A stretch of DNA of 63,351 nucleotides, from the NCBI GenBank assembly GCA_015066745.1, contig SVNW01000013.1, positions 1-63,351 of the forward strand, in the 5' to 3' direction. Below, piece by piece: positions 7,011 through 16,192 of this stretch. A program made the position numbers and the translations under genes. The notes under the pieces are model-generated. The model was not told where the DNA came from. It saw only the letters and a list, made by a program, of their open reading frames with translations, and did not search any database. The DNA comes from Ruminococcus sp. GTDB taxonomy: Bacteria; Bacillota; Clostridia; Oscillospirales; Ruminococcaceae. Within the stretch, counting starts at the first letter, position 1. Every line of letters starts with the position of its first letter.

Positions 7011-8918
7011 TTATTCCGGTGAAACGCCAGGTGAACATATAACCTTTCCGTTTCCTGAATTATCTGTGAAATGTACTATAAGAACATCGCCACCTTCAAG
7101 TATTTCTCCGGCCTTCGGCTCTGTACCTATTGCATATCCGCTGTGGTATCCCGTATTAACCTGTGGTATTGCTCTGTAGGATATACCCATTTCGTCAAGA
7201 AGTGCAAGGAAGTCTTCGATCTTGTAGCAGTTTACAGGACCTGTCTTATAACTCGGTACTTCTGCTTCACCGTCACCCTTACTTACCTGAACGACAACTG
7301 TATCACCACTTGAAAGCCATGTATTAGCGGAAATACTCTGGGAAATAATTATTCCCTTTTCATAAACTTCGCTCTTGACATATTCAGGTTCAAGATTTAT
7401 ATCCTGAACAATTGTCGAATACAGCTTTACATCTTCAAAATATTTTCCAACAAGGTCAACCATCTTGATATTAGCATTTTCATCAGGCATCTCTGTAGTA
7501 GTTTCTTCCGGTGTATCGGTTTCCGGTGGAAGTGTTATATCCGCACCGTTTGAAATATCAGGCTCAGACACATCATTTCCTGCATCAGTAACCGGAGGCG
7601 GTAAAGTTGTAGCAGGTGTTGTAATAACCGAAAGTCCTGCTTCAATACTCTCTTTCTTACGTATTTCATCTGTTATGCTTTTGATAAACATTCCAAGTAT
7701 AACAACAACTATTATCAAAAGTATAATGATAATCAACGGTATTTTGATTTTGTCAATAATATTTCCGTTTTCATTATCATCTTGAATTCTTTTAACGGGC
7801 ATATCGTGATATTCACGCCTTTCTGTTTTTTTATCAGAAACGACCGCTTGTTTTTCTGCAGAAACAGAATTTTGCTGTTTTGAAGCAGAATTGGCAGCAA
7901 CCGAAGCTGATACAGCTCTCTGTATTTTAAGATTGAGAGATGTTTTCATTTTTTCTTCTTCAGACGGTTCAAAAATCTTTGTAACAAGCTCTGTAACCGT
8001 TCTGATCCTGTTATCCCCGTTTATCCTTAATCCTTCCATAATAGCATTTGAAACATTATGAGGAATGTCCGGATTTACCGAATCAGGTGGTGTAAGTTTA
8101 CTTTCCTCACTTCTCAATGATGCTTCTGTAGGCATACAGCCTGTAAGTATTCTGTAAAGAACAGCACAAATACCATAAACATCTGTCCATGCACCCTGCC
8201 AGCTACTTGCTGAATACTGCTCAGGTGCAGCATAACCCTTAAATACCTCTGATCTTAATTCATTACCGGTAGTTCTGGCAGCTGCTATACAAAAGTCTGT
8301 AAGTCTCAGCTCACCCTTTACCGTAACATATATAGTCTTGGGACTTATTCCTCTGTGAACTATACCTGCGTTGTGCAGTATACTAAGTGTAGTAAAGAGT
8401 GGCGGAAATAACTTGGACACATGCTCCCAGCTCAGTTCGCCTGCATTTTCTTTAAGATACTGAATAAGATTTACACCTTCTATGTATTCGTAAACAACAT
8501 AAGTAGTATTATTTTCTGAAAACATATCCAGAACTGTATTTATATTATTTATAGTTTTAAGTTTAGCAAGTTTTCTGTTCAACTCTGTAAACTCTGCCAT
8601 CAATGATTTGTACTGTGCCACATCACTGTGATTTACATTGATGATAGGAGAATCAGAATCTCTTGAACAAAGTGCGTCAGGCATATATTCTCTTATAAGA
8701 ACTTTTGCTGACATAAGTGTATCAAATGCAAGGTATGTTGCACCTTCACCGTTCTGACTCATAAGTTTTCCGAAGATATACCTGCCATTATTCAGTTTGG
8801 TGCCGGGAATAATATACGATGGTGAGCATTCGGTATTTTGTCTGAAACCACAGAACGGACATTTAACCTGCTCGCCTATGGGTTCAAAACAACCATAGCA
8901 CAATTTGGAATCTCCCAT
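7011..8918 (-). CDS. Zinc-ribbon PASTA receptor Ser/Thr kinase, probably a pseudokinase
   Basis: A 635-residue membrane protein. An N-terminal zinc ribbon (C7, C10, C20, C23) is followed by a kinase-fold domain (about 45-320), one membrane segment (392-412), a Thr/Pro linker and two PASTA domains (about 485-548 and 552-620) that in this family bind peptidoglycan fragments. The active site is broken: the VAIK lysine is Arg76 (VLIRE), HRDxKPEN reads HRG-ISPKT (188-195) so the catalytic Asp is Gly, and DFG is DFC (208-210). The APE motif and C-lobe remain. It probably senses or scaffolds without phosphorylating. It has its own promoter and terminator. Confidence 0.88.
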   Translation of the reverse strand: MGDSKLCYGCFEPIGEQVKCPFCGFRQNTECSPSYIIPGTKLNNGRYIFGKLMSQNGEGATYLAFDTLMSAKVLIREYMPDALCSRDSDSPIINVNHSDVAQYKSLMAEFTELNRKLAKLKTINNINTVLDMFSENNTTYVVYEYIEGVNLIQYLKENAGELSWEHVSKLFPPLFTTLSILHNAGIVHRGISPKTIYVTVKGELRLTDFCIAAARTTGNELRSEVFKGYAAPEQYSASSWQGAWTDVYGICAVLYRILTGCMPTEASLRSEESKLTPPDSVNPDIPHNVSNAIMEGLRINGDNRIRTVTELVTKIFEPSEEEKMKTSLNLKIQRAVSASVAANSASKQQNSVSAEKQAVVSDKKTERREYHDMPVKRIQDDNENGNIIDKIKIPLIIIILLIIVVVILGMFIKSITDEIRKKESIEAGLSVITTPATTLPPPVTDAGNDVSEPDISNGADITLPPETDTPEETTTEMPDENANIKMVDLVGKYFEDVKLYSTIVQDINLEPEYVKSEVYEKGIIISQSISANTWLSSGDTVVVQVSKGDGEAEVPSYKTGPVNCYKIEDFLALLDEMGISYRAIPQVNTGYHSGYAIGTEPKAGEILEGGDVLIVHFTDNSGNGKVICSPGVSPE

Positions 8919-8963
8919 ACTTTACCCTCCTTGTTTATTATAATTTCATTTATCACCTAAAAT

Positions 8964-8992
8964 ATAATATCAGTAAATATTTATTTTGTCAA
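8964..8992 (-). promoter_or_regulatory. Promoter of the PASTA kinase gene
   Basis: On the minus strand, TTGACA (8987-8992), 17-base spacer, TATTAT (8964-8969). An AGGAGGG stands before the ATG at 8918. Confidence 0.75.
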
Positions 8993-9031
8993 CTGTTTTT
9001 CTGCATTTTACGTTCTGAATTTCCGCTATCG

Positions 9032-9754
9032 CTACTTTGCAGTAGTACGGAGAATATCAGAAATAAAATCATTTTCCTCTTCTATAACAGGTGCATTGAC
9101 AATATTTTTATCATTGAACATTACAGTAATGTAATAAGCAGCTATGCTGTTATTAACATAATCCTCACAGTAATATTTGTATTTTTTCACCTTTGATCCG
9201 TCAAGAAAACATACCTGATACGGTTCCATGTCAAGAATTTCATCTGACTTTTTTTCAGTTGTTCCGAGTGTGATATCAAAAACATCAATTTTTGATTCCT
9301 TCTTTACTCCGTTGATGTTTTTGCTGAGAATATCAAAATTATAATATGTCACATCACTAAGATTTCCGAACATATCTTCAGTACAGAATATACTCCAGAC
9401 CGGAAGCTTTACTCCATATACATCAATGTCTGATTTTGACTCATATACAAGACTGCTCTCTGTTATTCCTTCCAAAAAAACATATTTGTCTGCCGGCTTT
9501 AACTCAACATCTGCATAGGATGACGCTTTACTCACCGGTTCGCCAAGCTTTTTAGCAAGTTTTTCAGATTTTCGCATTCCTGTACCTTTCATTACTGATA
9601 AAACCAGTGTTATGATAAGTACTGTCAATAAAGCTACAAGAACAATGATCATAACTATTTTCGCTTTTTTTGACAGCTTACCCCAAAGCCCTGACTTTTT
9701 TTCCATTGTTTTTGACTTTGATAAATTTACTTTATCACTTTCTGACATGGCCAC
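9032..9754 (-). CDS. Single-pass membrane protein, unknown function
   Basis: A 240-residue protein not matched to a family by eye. Residues 1-33 are basic and cytosolic, one membrane helix spans about 34-56 (VMIIVLVALLTVLIITLVLS), and the remaining 185 residues face outside. The outside part is acidic and beta-rich. The start is probably the GTG at 9754, seven bases behind GGGGAG; ATG at 9748 is the alternative. It sits behind the PASTA receptor gene on the same strand but has its own promoter (9799-9827). A joint role in envelope sensing is only a guess. Confidence 0.65.
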   Translation of the reverse strand: MAMSESDKVNLSKSKTMEKKSGLWGKLSKKAKIVMIIVLVALLTVLIITLVLSVMKGTGMRKSEKLAKKLGEPVSKASSYADVELKPADKYVFLEGITESSLVYESKSDIDVYGVKLPVWSIFCTEDMFGNLSDVTYYNFDILSKNINGVKKESKIDVFDITLGTTEKKSDEILDMEPYQVCFLDGSKVKKYKYYCEDYVNNSIAAYYITVMFNDKNIVNAPVIEEENDFISDILRTTAK

Positions 9755-9798
9755 TTTATTTCTCCCCTTTTCCCTAAAATCAAAAGCCTATAATATTA

Positions 9799-9827
9799 AT
9801 AATATCAGATTTCATACATAAAGTCAA
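9799..9827 (-). promoter_or_regulatory. Promoter of the 9032-9754 gene
   Basis: TTGACT (9822-9827), 17-base spacer, TATTAT (9799-9804) on the minus strand. Confidence 0.7.
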
Positions 9828-9894
9828 ACATTCTAGAAAAAAATGTATAAAATATTTTTTTACATCATATTTTTTCGTGGATATATCAAAATTA

Positions 9895-11187
9895 TTAATC
9901 ACCGGAAACTTCATCTAAAGTTATAAGACCACGGTTTATCATTTCCTGAGCTGCAAGTAACACGCCTATCTTTCCGCTTGTGTATGTTATTCCGCCCTGA
10001 AGCCATGCGGCATAAGGTTCACGGATAGGTGCATCAGCTGAAAGCTCTATTGAAGCACCAAGTGTAAACGCACCGGCAGCCATTATAACCTTGCTGTCGT
10101 AACCCGGCATATCCCACGCTTCAGGAGTAACAAAAGAATCCACAGGTGAACCTTTTTGTATTCCCTGACAGAATGCAGTAAGCATATCTTCATTTCCAAG
10201 TTTAAGAACAGTTATTATATCTCCACGCTGTTCATTTTTCTTAGGATAACATTCAAATCCAAGTTTTGAAAATAGTTCTGCTGCAAATGTAGCAGTCTTA
10301 ACAGCATTTGAAACAACATCAGGAGCCATAAAGAGTCCGAGATACATTTCCCTGTTCTGAGAAAGTGTACAGCCTACTTCTTTACCCATTCCAACACAAG
10401 TCAGTCTGTAAGCACAAAGTTCAACAAGGTCTTTTCTTCCTGCTATATATCCGCCTGTACGAGCTATGCCACCGCCTGCATTTTTTATAAGTGAACCTGC
10501 CATAAGATCCGCTCCTACCTGAACCGGTTCTCTTTTCTCTACAAATTCACCATAGCAGTTATCTACCATAACTATTGTATCAGGGCTGGCAACTTTTATA
10601 CCGCATACCATCTGTTCTATCTGCGATATAGTAAGTGCCGGACGCAAAGAATATCCTCTTGAACGCTGTATGTATGCAAGTTTCGCACCCTGAACAGCTT
10701 TTAATATGCTGTCCATATCAGGTTCGCCGTTTTCCAGAAGATCTACCTGCTGATATTCAATACCAAAATCAACAAGTGAACCATCTCCTTTTTTGCCTCT
10801 GATACCTATTATTTCTTCAAGAGTATCATATGGTTTTCCGGTAATGGAAACCATTTTGTCTCCGGGTCTTAAAACACCTGAAAGTGCAACAGATAACGCA
10901 TGAGTGCCTGAAACAAAGTTATGTCTTACAAGTGCATCTTCACACCCAAACACGTCAGCATATATCTGATCAAGTGTGTCACGCCCGATATCACCGTATC
11001 CGTAACCGGTACTTCCGTTAAAACACTGTTCACTTACTCTGTTCTTTATAAAAGCCGATAAAACTTTAGAACCATTATATTCAGCTACTGTTTCACAGCC
11101 TGCAAGAGCAAGTGAACAGGAACTCTCTGCTTCTCTTGCAAGTTGCATGAGCTTATCACTGAAATCAAAGAAATTATTATTCAACAT
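9895..11187 (-). CDS. Methionine gamma-lyase-like PLP enzyme (aluminium resistance protein family)
   Basis: A 430-residue fold-type I PLP enzyme of the family annotated as methionine gamma-lyase or aluminium resistance protein (B. subtilis YnbB type). Visible signatures are STGYGYGDIGRD near 60, the aromatic-loop region RHNFVSGTHAL near 88, and the PLP lysine in SLIKNAGGG near 235. Family members are thought to cleave sulfur amino acids, but the true substrate is uncertain. GGAGG precedes the ATG. It is the last gene of a minus-strand operon behind a GNAT and two M42 peptidases, so a role in using peptide-derived amino acids fits. Confidence 0.88.
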   Translation of the reverse strand: MLNNNFFDFSDKLMQLAREAESSCSLALAGCETVAEYNGSKVLSAFIKNRVSEQCFNGSTGYGYGDIGRDTLDQIYADVFGCEDALVRHNFVSGTHALSVALSGVLRPGDKMVSITGKPYDTLEEIIGIRGKKGDGSLVDFGIEYQQVDLLENGEPDMDSILKAVQGAKLAYIQRSRGYSLRPALTISQIEQMVCGIKVASPDTIVMVDNCYGEFVEKREPVQVGADLMAGSLIKNAGGGIARTGGYIAGRKDLVELCAYRLTCVGMGKEVGCTLSQNREMYLGLFMAPDVVSNAVKTATFAAELFSKLGFECYPKKNEQRGDIITVLKLGNEDMLTAFCQGIQKGSPVDSFVTPEAWDMPGYDSKVIMAAGAFTLGASIELSADAPIREPYAAWLQGGITYTSGKIGVLLAAQEMINRGLITLDEVSGD

Positions 11188-11202
11188 ATGTTTTCCTCCA
11201 AA

Positions 11203-11949
11203 CTATTCCGCCTGAATTACATTTTCTGTACTGACAGCTTTAAAACCTATCTCACGATAAAAACTTTCACGATAATCAAGTGCAAAAAGGCTTACTTTCT
11301 TTCCGCCATTACTCAGAATATGCCCTATCCAGTAAAGAAGTTCCCTTGCATATCCTTTTCCTCTTGCCTGAGCTTTTGTTGCAACCTGACCTATAAGAAC
11401 ATGATCATCTATATCATATATTACTGTCGCAGTAGTACAGCCCTTATACAGATATATCTCTGAGAGTCCTCTTCTTATTTTATGTGAATGCTCAGTCATC
11501 CAGAGGCCGTATTCTGCAATAGACGGAAAACCTTCCTGAAGTATCTCATATATATCATCAAGTTTTGGTGTGGCTGTAAATTCTTCCTCATTAAAATTTT
11601 CAGGTCTGTGATCAGTAAATTCAAACTTTGTTCTTCCAAGCATCTTGTATCCGCTGATATCACATAACCCTTCAAGTGTACTCCATGGTGCTTCCACACG
11701 AAAAGGTTCATGCATCTTTATAAACATAACAAGTTCATCAGAATAAACGTTATGCTCTGAGGATATTATCATGAGAGCATTAAAATGAACGATATATCCT
11801 GTATGTTCTCCGTCAGAGATCTCATAAAATCTGCAAAAATCATAATTCATACCGTATGCTGTATAATATGAAAGAATCTTTCTTCCATAATAATCTTTAT
11901 GAAGCGATCCGACAGCATTCAGATCAATATCGGTTATATGTCTTATCAT
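11203..11949 (-). CDS. GNAT family N-acetyltransferase
   Basis: A 248-residue protein whose C-terminal third has the GNAT acetyl-CoA site: VATKAQARGKGYARELL (the R/Q-x-x-G-x-G/A loop) followed by VSLFALDYRESFYREIGFKAV. The N-terminal two thirds look like a second, degenerate GNAT-like half. The acceptor substrate is unknown. Its ATG overlaps the stop of the upstream M42 gene by four bases (ATGA), which indicates translational coupling. 15 bases separate it from the downstream PLP enzyme gene. Confidence 0.85.
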   Translation of the reverse strand: MIRHITDIDLNAVGSLHKDYYGRKILSYYTAYGMNYDFCRFYEISDGEHTGYIVHFNALMIISSEHNVYSDELVMFIKMHEPFRVEAPWSTLEGLCDISGYKMLGRTKFEFTDHRPENFNEEEFTATPKLDDIYEILQEGFPSIAEYGLWMTEHSHKIRRGLSEIYLYKGCTTATVIYDIDDHVLIGQVATKAQARGKGYARELLYWIGHILSNGGKKVSLFALDYRESFYREIGFKAVSTENVIQAE

Positions 11950-12965
11950 AATTCAAATATCCTTGGCACTAACAAATTTACCAGTTTGCTGCACGCATCT
12001 ATGTCTTTGGTATCAGCAACACATGACGGTGAATGAAGATATCTGCACGGTGCAGATATCGCTATGGTACGTACACCCTTTCCCGAAATATGAATAGCTC
12101 CGCTATCATTTCCGCCTGCTACCATTGTTTTTGTCTGACAGGCTATGTTGTTTTCCTTTGCTACAGTAAAACAGAGTTCATATAACTCTTTATCATAAAT
12201 CGTTCTTCTGTCCATATACGAAACAACTGCACCTTTTCCAAGTTCACATACACGCTGTGCTCCCGAAACTGCCGATATATCAGAAGCGGTCGTTGTTTCA
12301 AGTACGATCGCAAAATCAGGAGCTATTGCAAACGCTGCTGTAGATGAACCACGAAGTCCTATCTCTTCCTGAACTGTAAATGCAAAATAAATATCATATT
12401 CCGGCTCTTTATTTATCATGTCTATCATTATTGCACAGCCTATTCTGTCATCAAGAGCCTTACTGCAGATTCGCTCATTTCCGAGTCGTGTAAATCCCGG
12501 AGAAAATGAAACAAAATCGCCTAAAGCAACATATTTTTCTGCTTCTTCTTTTGACGTGGCACCTATGTCGATACAAAGCTTTGAGACCTTTACGCTTTCT
12601 TTTCTCTCACTGTCTGACATATTATGAACAGCTTTTGAACCTACTACACCTTTTGATCCGTTTTTACAGATAACTACTTGTCGTCCGGCAACAACATCGG
12701 CATTTACACCTCCTACTGTATCAAAGCAGAGTGTACCGTCACTATTTATATAAGTAACTATCAGCCCGACTTCGTCCATATGAGCAGCTATCATCAGTTT
12801 TTTTTCCGGAGTCTTTTTTCCCTTTTTGAAGACTATCAGATTTCCGAGATTATCGGTATGATATTCGCACTTTCCGTCTATAACCGAAATAATATATTTA
12901 CGTACATCATCTTCATTTCCCGAAACACCGTTAAGCGATGAAAGTTCTTCTGTATATCTTAGCAT
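11946..12965 (-). CDS. M42 family metallopeptidase (second copy)
   Basis: A 339-residue aminopeptidase of the M42 (glutamyl aminopeptidase/tetrahedral TET) family, cytosolic and dizinc. Metal and catalytic residues are visible in AAHMDEVG (near 66), ALDDRIGC (near 175), TVQEEIG (near 208), and the late HSP motif (LHSPSC). It lies directly behind a paralogue: the upstream stop TAA abuts this ATG, with GGGAGG inside the end of the upstream gene. The two products share the fold and motifs but differ clearly in sequence, so this is an old duplication. They may form mixed oligomers or have different specificities. Confidence 0.92.
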   Translation of the reverse strand: MLRYTEELSSLNGVSGNEDDVRKYIISVIDGKCEYHTDNLGNLIVFKKGKKTPEKKLMIAAHMDEVGLIVTYINSDGTLCFDTVGGVNADVVAGRQVVICKNGSKGVVGSKAVHNMSDSERKESVKVSKLCIDIGATSKEEAEKYVALGDFVSFSPGFTRLGNERICSKALDDRIGCAIMIDMINKEPEYDIYFAFTVQEEIGLRGSSTAAFAIAPDFAIVLETTTASDISAVSGAQRVCELGKGAVVSYMDRRTIYDKELYELCFTVAKENNIACQTKTMVAGGNDSGAIHISGKGVRTIAISAPCRYLHSPSCVADTKDIDACSKLVNLLVPRIFEL

Positions 12966-13985
12966 TTATTTTACCTCCCTGATAAATTCCGCAAGAAGTT
13001 CTGCTGTCGCTTCGATGTCATTTACATCAACTACTTCTGCTGCAGTATGCATATATCTGAGTGGTATCGAACAGGTACAGGTCTTTACACCGCAACCGCT
13101 TATTCCGAATCTGTCAGCATTTGTTCCGGTAAGACCGCTCATTATTTCCTTCTGATATGATATTCCTCTCTTATTTGCTGTACAAATAAGCATATCTGTT
13201 ATTTCACGCGATAAAGAGGGCGATACACCGATCATAGGTCCTTTGCCCATCTCACCGCATTTTTTCGCATCTTCTCCCGTTGAAACAGCAAATCCCATAT
13301 CAACGGCTATAGCTATATCAGGTGCTATATCAAAACAAGCCGTCTTTGCCCCACGCTGTCCTACCTCTTCTGTCGCTGAAAAGAGAACTGTATACGAACA
13401 TGAAATATCATCATATTCTTTAAGAACGTCAAGCATTTTTATAACGGCTGCAACACCTGCTCTGTCATCAAAAGATTTTCCGCACATTCTGTCATTAAGA
13501 AGCTCCGCTGTTTTAGTTGCAAAAGAAACTGTATCTCCGGGCCTTACCAATTCTTCAAGTTGTTCTTTTGTATAACCTGTATCTATGAGAAGGTCTGACG
13601 CAGATGAAATAACTCCGTTTCCGTCAGAAAGATGAGGCGGAACAGAAGAGATTATTCCGGGGATATCTTTTTTTCCATGAACAACTACCTGCTGTGCCGG
13701 AAATAATCTGTAGTCCATACCTCCGACATTAGCAGGAACTATAAAACCTTCATCATCAATATATGAACATACAAAACCTATTTCATCTATATGCGCATCT
13801 ATAAGAACATGTTTTTTTCCCTGTTCTCTTTTTCCGAAGTTCATTATGATATTTCCGCCTGATAAAATACATTCATTATTGTATCTGCCTTCAAGAAAAT
13901 CAACAAACTTTTCCAAAGAAGTAACTTCGTCACCTGAAACGCAATACATATCACTAAGTTTTGATAATAAATTTTTCAAGATCAA
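12966..13985 (-). CDS. M42 family metallopeptidase (first copy)
   Basis: A 339-residue paralogue of the next gene in the operon. Motifs are IDAHIDEIG (near 63), SFDDRAGV (near 173), SATEEVG (near 205) and MHTAAEV near the end. The start is TTG at 13985, six bases behind AAGGAGA; another in-frame TTG follows at 13979. First gene of the operon M42-M42-GNAT-PLP enzyme, with a promoter at 14045-14073. Confidence 0.92.
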   Translation of the reverse strand: MILKNLLSKLSDMYCVSGDEVTSLEKFVDFLEGRYNNECILSGGNIIMNFGKREQGKKHVLIDAHIDEIGFVCSYIDDEGFIVPANVGGMDYRLFPAQQVVVHGKKDIPGIISSVPPHLSDGNGVISSASDLLIDTGYTKEQLEELVRPGDTVSFATKTAELLNDRMCGKSFDDRAGVAAVIKMLDVLKEYDDISCSYTVLFSATEEVGQRGAKTACFDIAPDIAIAVDMGFAVSTGEDAKKCGEMGKGPMIGVSPSLSREITDMLICTANKRGISYQKEIMSGLTGTNADRFGISGCGVKTCTCSIPLRYMHTAAEVVDVNDIEATAELLAEFIREVK

Positions 13986-14044
13986 ACTCCATCTCCTTAA
14001 ATAAAATTTATTTCCGTAACTAAAAAACTAAACATACAATATTT

Positions 14045-14073
14045 ATTATAGCAATTTTTATTACAAAAATCAA
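14045..14073 (-). promoter_or_regulatory. Promoter of the M42 operon
   Basis: TTGATT (14068-14073), 17-base spacer, TATAAT (14045-14050) on the minus strand. Confidence 0.7.
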
Positions 14074-14087
14074 TCAGTAAAAAAAAT

Positions 14088-14117
14088 AAAAACGCTGTTT
14101 TTTGAAACAGCGTTTTG
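14088..14117 (-). terminator. Terminator of the homoserine dehydrogenase gene
   Basis: AAAACGCTGTTT and AAACAGCGTTTT form a near-perfect hairpin with T runs; on the minus strand it follows the hom stop by 12 bases. Confidence 0.85.
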
Positions 14118-14128
14118 TACGTATTTAC

Positions 14129-15343
14129 TTATACTTCAAGAACAGGCATCATAGCCTTTACCTGTACTCCTGATTTTTCCATAGAATCAGCCAGCTCTTC
14201 AGCCTTTGCAACTGTCATCTTTTCAGTAACAAATGCAATATCAGAACTGTTGTCAATTATTTCGATATTTTCAATATTGAAGTTTTCTGAACCTGATACA
14301 CGGAAATACATTCTGCATTCATTTTCCTTGTGATCTGCAATAAATGATGCATCTGCTGAATCCTGCCATGTCTGTGCTGTATCAGTCTTTCCTTCTGTCT
14401 TTAACTGTTCAATAACGTCACCAAGAACAGCGCTGGCTGTAGGAAGCATTCCTGCACCACGTCCGTAGAACATAGCACGGTCTATACCGTCACCAAAAAC
14501 CATAACTGCATTGAACACATCATCTACTCTTGAAATAAGATTGTCATAAGGAACAAGCGTCGGCATTACTGAAGGAAGTATTCTGCCGTCAGAAAGTTTC
14601 TTTACACTTGCTATAAGCTTTACAGATGCGCCGAACTTTCCGGCAAGTGTTACATCTTCAAGTGATACCTTTGTGATACCTTTTGTATATACATTTTCAG
14701 GGTAAACATGTTTTCCGAAAACAAGTGATGAAAGTATACATATTTTTCTGCACGCATCATGACCTTCAACGTCAGCAGTAGGATCTTTTTCTGCATATCC
14801 GAGTTCCTGAGCCATTTTTAATGCATCATCAAAATTCATATTTTCATTTATCATTTTTCCGAGAATGAAATTTGTTGTACCGTTGAGGATACCTACTATC
14901 TGGGTTATATCATTAGCTGCCAGACATTTGTGAAGTGGTCTTATGATCGGAATAGCACCGCCTACACTTGCCTCAAAGAAGAAATTGCAACCTTTTTCCT
15001 TGGCAATAGCAAGGAGTTCTGCACCCTTTGCAGCAACAAGTTCCTTGTTTGAAGTGGAAACGCTCTTTCCTTTGAGAAGGCATGACTTTACAAAATCATA
15101 CGCAAATGTCGCACCGCCCATGCATTCGGCAACGATTGTAACCTCATCATCATTAAGAATATCATTGATATCCTTTGTAAACTTTTCTTTGTATGGACTG
15201 TCCGGGAAATCTCTTATATCAAGTATATATTTTATATCAGCATCTTTATTTGCTTTTTTCAATATACTTTCCTTGTTTTTGTAGAAAAGCTCCACTACTC
15301 CGGAGCCAACAACACCATATCCCAGAACCGCTAACTTAGACAT
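14129..15343 (-). CDS. hom: Homoserine dehydrogenase
   Basis: Reduces aspartate semialdehyde to homoserine, the branch point to threonine and methionine. 404 residues from the ATG at 15343, which has TGGAG upstream; an in-frame TTG at 15364 lacks a good RBS. The N-terminal NAD(P) fold has GYGVVGSGV. The catalytic domain contains GGAIPII, GILNGTTNFIL and the YAEKDPTADVEGHDA signature. A C-terminal ACT domain (about 325-404) allows feedback control by threonine. It follows an ACT protein gene on the same strand, a common Firmicute pairing. MetA, which uses homoserine, is encoded 12 kb away. Confidence 0.95.
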   Translation of the reverse strand: MSKLAVLGYGVVGSGVVELFYKNKESILKKANKDADIKYILDIRDFPDSPYKEKFTKDINDILNDDEVTIVAECMGGATFAYDFVKSCLLKGKSVSTSNKELVAAKGAELLAIAKEKGCNFFFEASVGGAIPIIRPLHKCLAANDITQIVGILNGTTNFILGKMINENMNFDDALKMAQELGYAEKDPTADVEGHDACRKICILSSLVFGKHVYPENVYTKGITKVSLEDVTLAGKFGASVKLIASVKKLSDGRILPSVMPTLVPYDNLISRVDDVFNAVMVFGDGIDRAMFYGRGAGMLPTASAVLGDVIEQLKTEGKTDTAQTWQDSADASFIADHKENECRMYFRVSGSENFNIENIEIIDNSSDIAFVTEKMTVAKAEELADSMEKSGVQVKAMMPVLEV

Positions 15344-15413
15344 AAAAACTCCATTTCCCCGCAAGCCTCTGCGTGCGGATTTACTTATTTAAATTATTAT
15401 TAATTTATTATTG

Positions 15414-15866
15414 CTATTCTCTGTTGAGTATCCTGACATCTACCACGCCGTCAACTGCTGAGATCAATGTCCTGATATCATCTTCAGTGTACCTGTCCGA
15501 ATTTAGTTTAAGTGTTATTGTTATTGTTGCAACGCCGTCTGTGGGAATGCACTGGTTAAGCGTCATCACATTTGCATCGGACGAGTGAATAACGCTGAGA
15601 ACATTTGCAAGTACACCCGGTCTGTCCTGAAGAACCGAACTCATAGTGATAAGCTTCTGTGTAAATTTTTCATCATAAAAAAACACATGATCCTTATACT
15701 TGTAATATGCACTCCTTGAAATCCCTGATTTTCTGCATGCTTCGGCAAGACTTCTTGCGCCTCTGTTAGCCATAGTCTTCTTTACCTCGAGCACTTTTAT
15801 AAAAACTTCGGGAATAACACGCGAATCAATAACGATCATTTGAGAAGAACATGATAAGTTATCCAT
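15414..15866 (-). CDS. ACT domain-containing protein (PheB/UPF0735 type)
   Basis: A 150-residue protein with an N-terminal helical part containing GISRSAYYKYKD (a helix-turn-helix-like segment) and a C-terminal ACT domain (about 75-148; LQDRPGVLANVLSVIHS) of the kind that binds amino acids. Family members sit next to hom or pheA and are presumed regulators of amino acid synthesis. ATG 15866 follows a GAGG; TTG 15881 is less likely. Probably co-transcribed with hom, 70 bases downstream. Confidence 0.88.
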   Translation of the reverse strand: MDNLSCSSQMIVIDSRVIPEVFIKVLEVKKTMANRGARSLAEACRKSGISRSAYYKYKDHVFFYDEKFTQKLITMSSVLQDRPGVLANVLSVIHSSDANVMTLNQCIPTDGVATITITLKLNSDRYTEDDIRTLISAVDGVVDVRILNRE

Positions 15867-15923
15867 AAAATAAAACCTCAAAATAGTCCATCATACAAAT
15901 ACAACTGTATTTGTGACTTTATT

Positions 15924-15952
15924 AATATAACATTTTTTATCGGATTTGTCAA
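15924..15952 (-). promoter_or_regulatory. Promoter of the ACT-hom operon
   Basis: TTGACA (15947-15952), 17-base spacer, TATATT (15924-15929) with an extended TG. No T-box or riboswitch is visible in the short leader. Confidence 0.7.
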
Positions 15953-16067
15953 CCTGATTTTTTAGTATAAAATACATCACATTAAACGTATAAATCCGTT
16001 GATATTTACTATCACATTCCTTACAAACATTTTTCGTATATTTATACTGAATTTTCTTTGAAAATCA

Positions 16068-16096
16068 TTGACAAAAACTACTTTATATACTATAAT
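16068..16096 (+). promoter_or_regulatory. Promoter of the GGDEF operon
   Basis: TTGACA (16068-16073), 17-base spacer, TATAAT (16091-16096): a perfect consensus. About 90 bases of leader follow, too short for a c-di-GMP riboswitch. The rest of 15867-16192 holds only this and the divergent ACT-hom promoter. Confidence 0.8.
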
Positions 16097-16192
16097 ATCA
16101 TTGTAATATATCAAAGCTTGTTCTTTTTCTTCTACCAATTTTACATTTCCGAAAGAGCACATTAAAAAATTTTAACAACGGAGGAAAATATT

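Noticed and set aside
16097..16192. c-di-GMP riboswitch before the GGDEF genes
   Set aside because: The leader is only about 90 bases and shows no GEMM-type conserved core.
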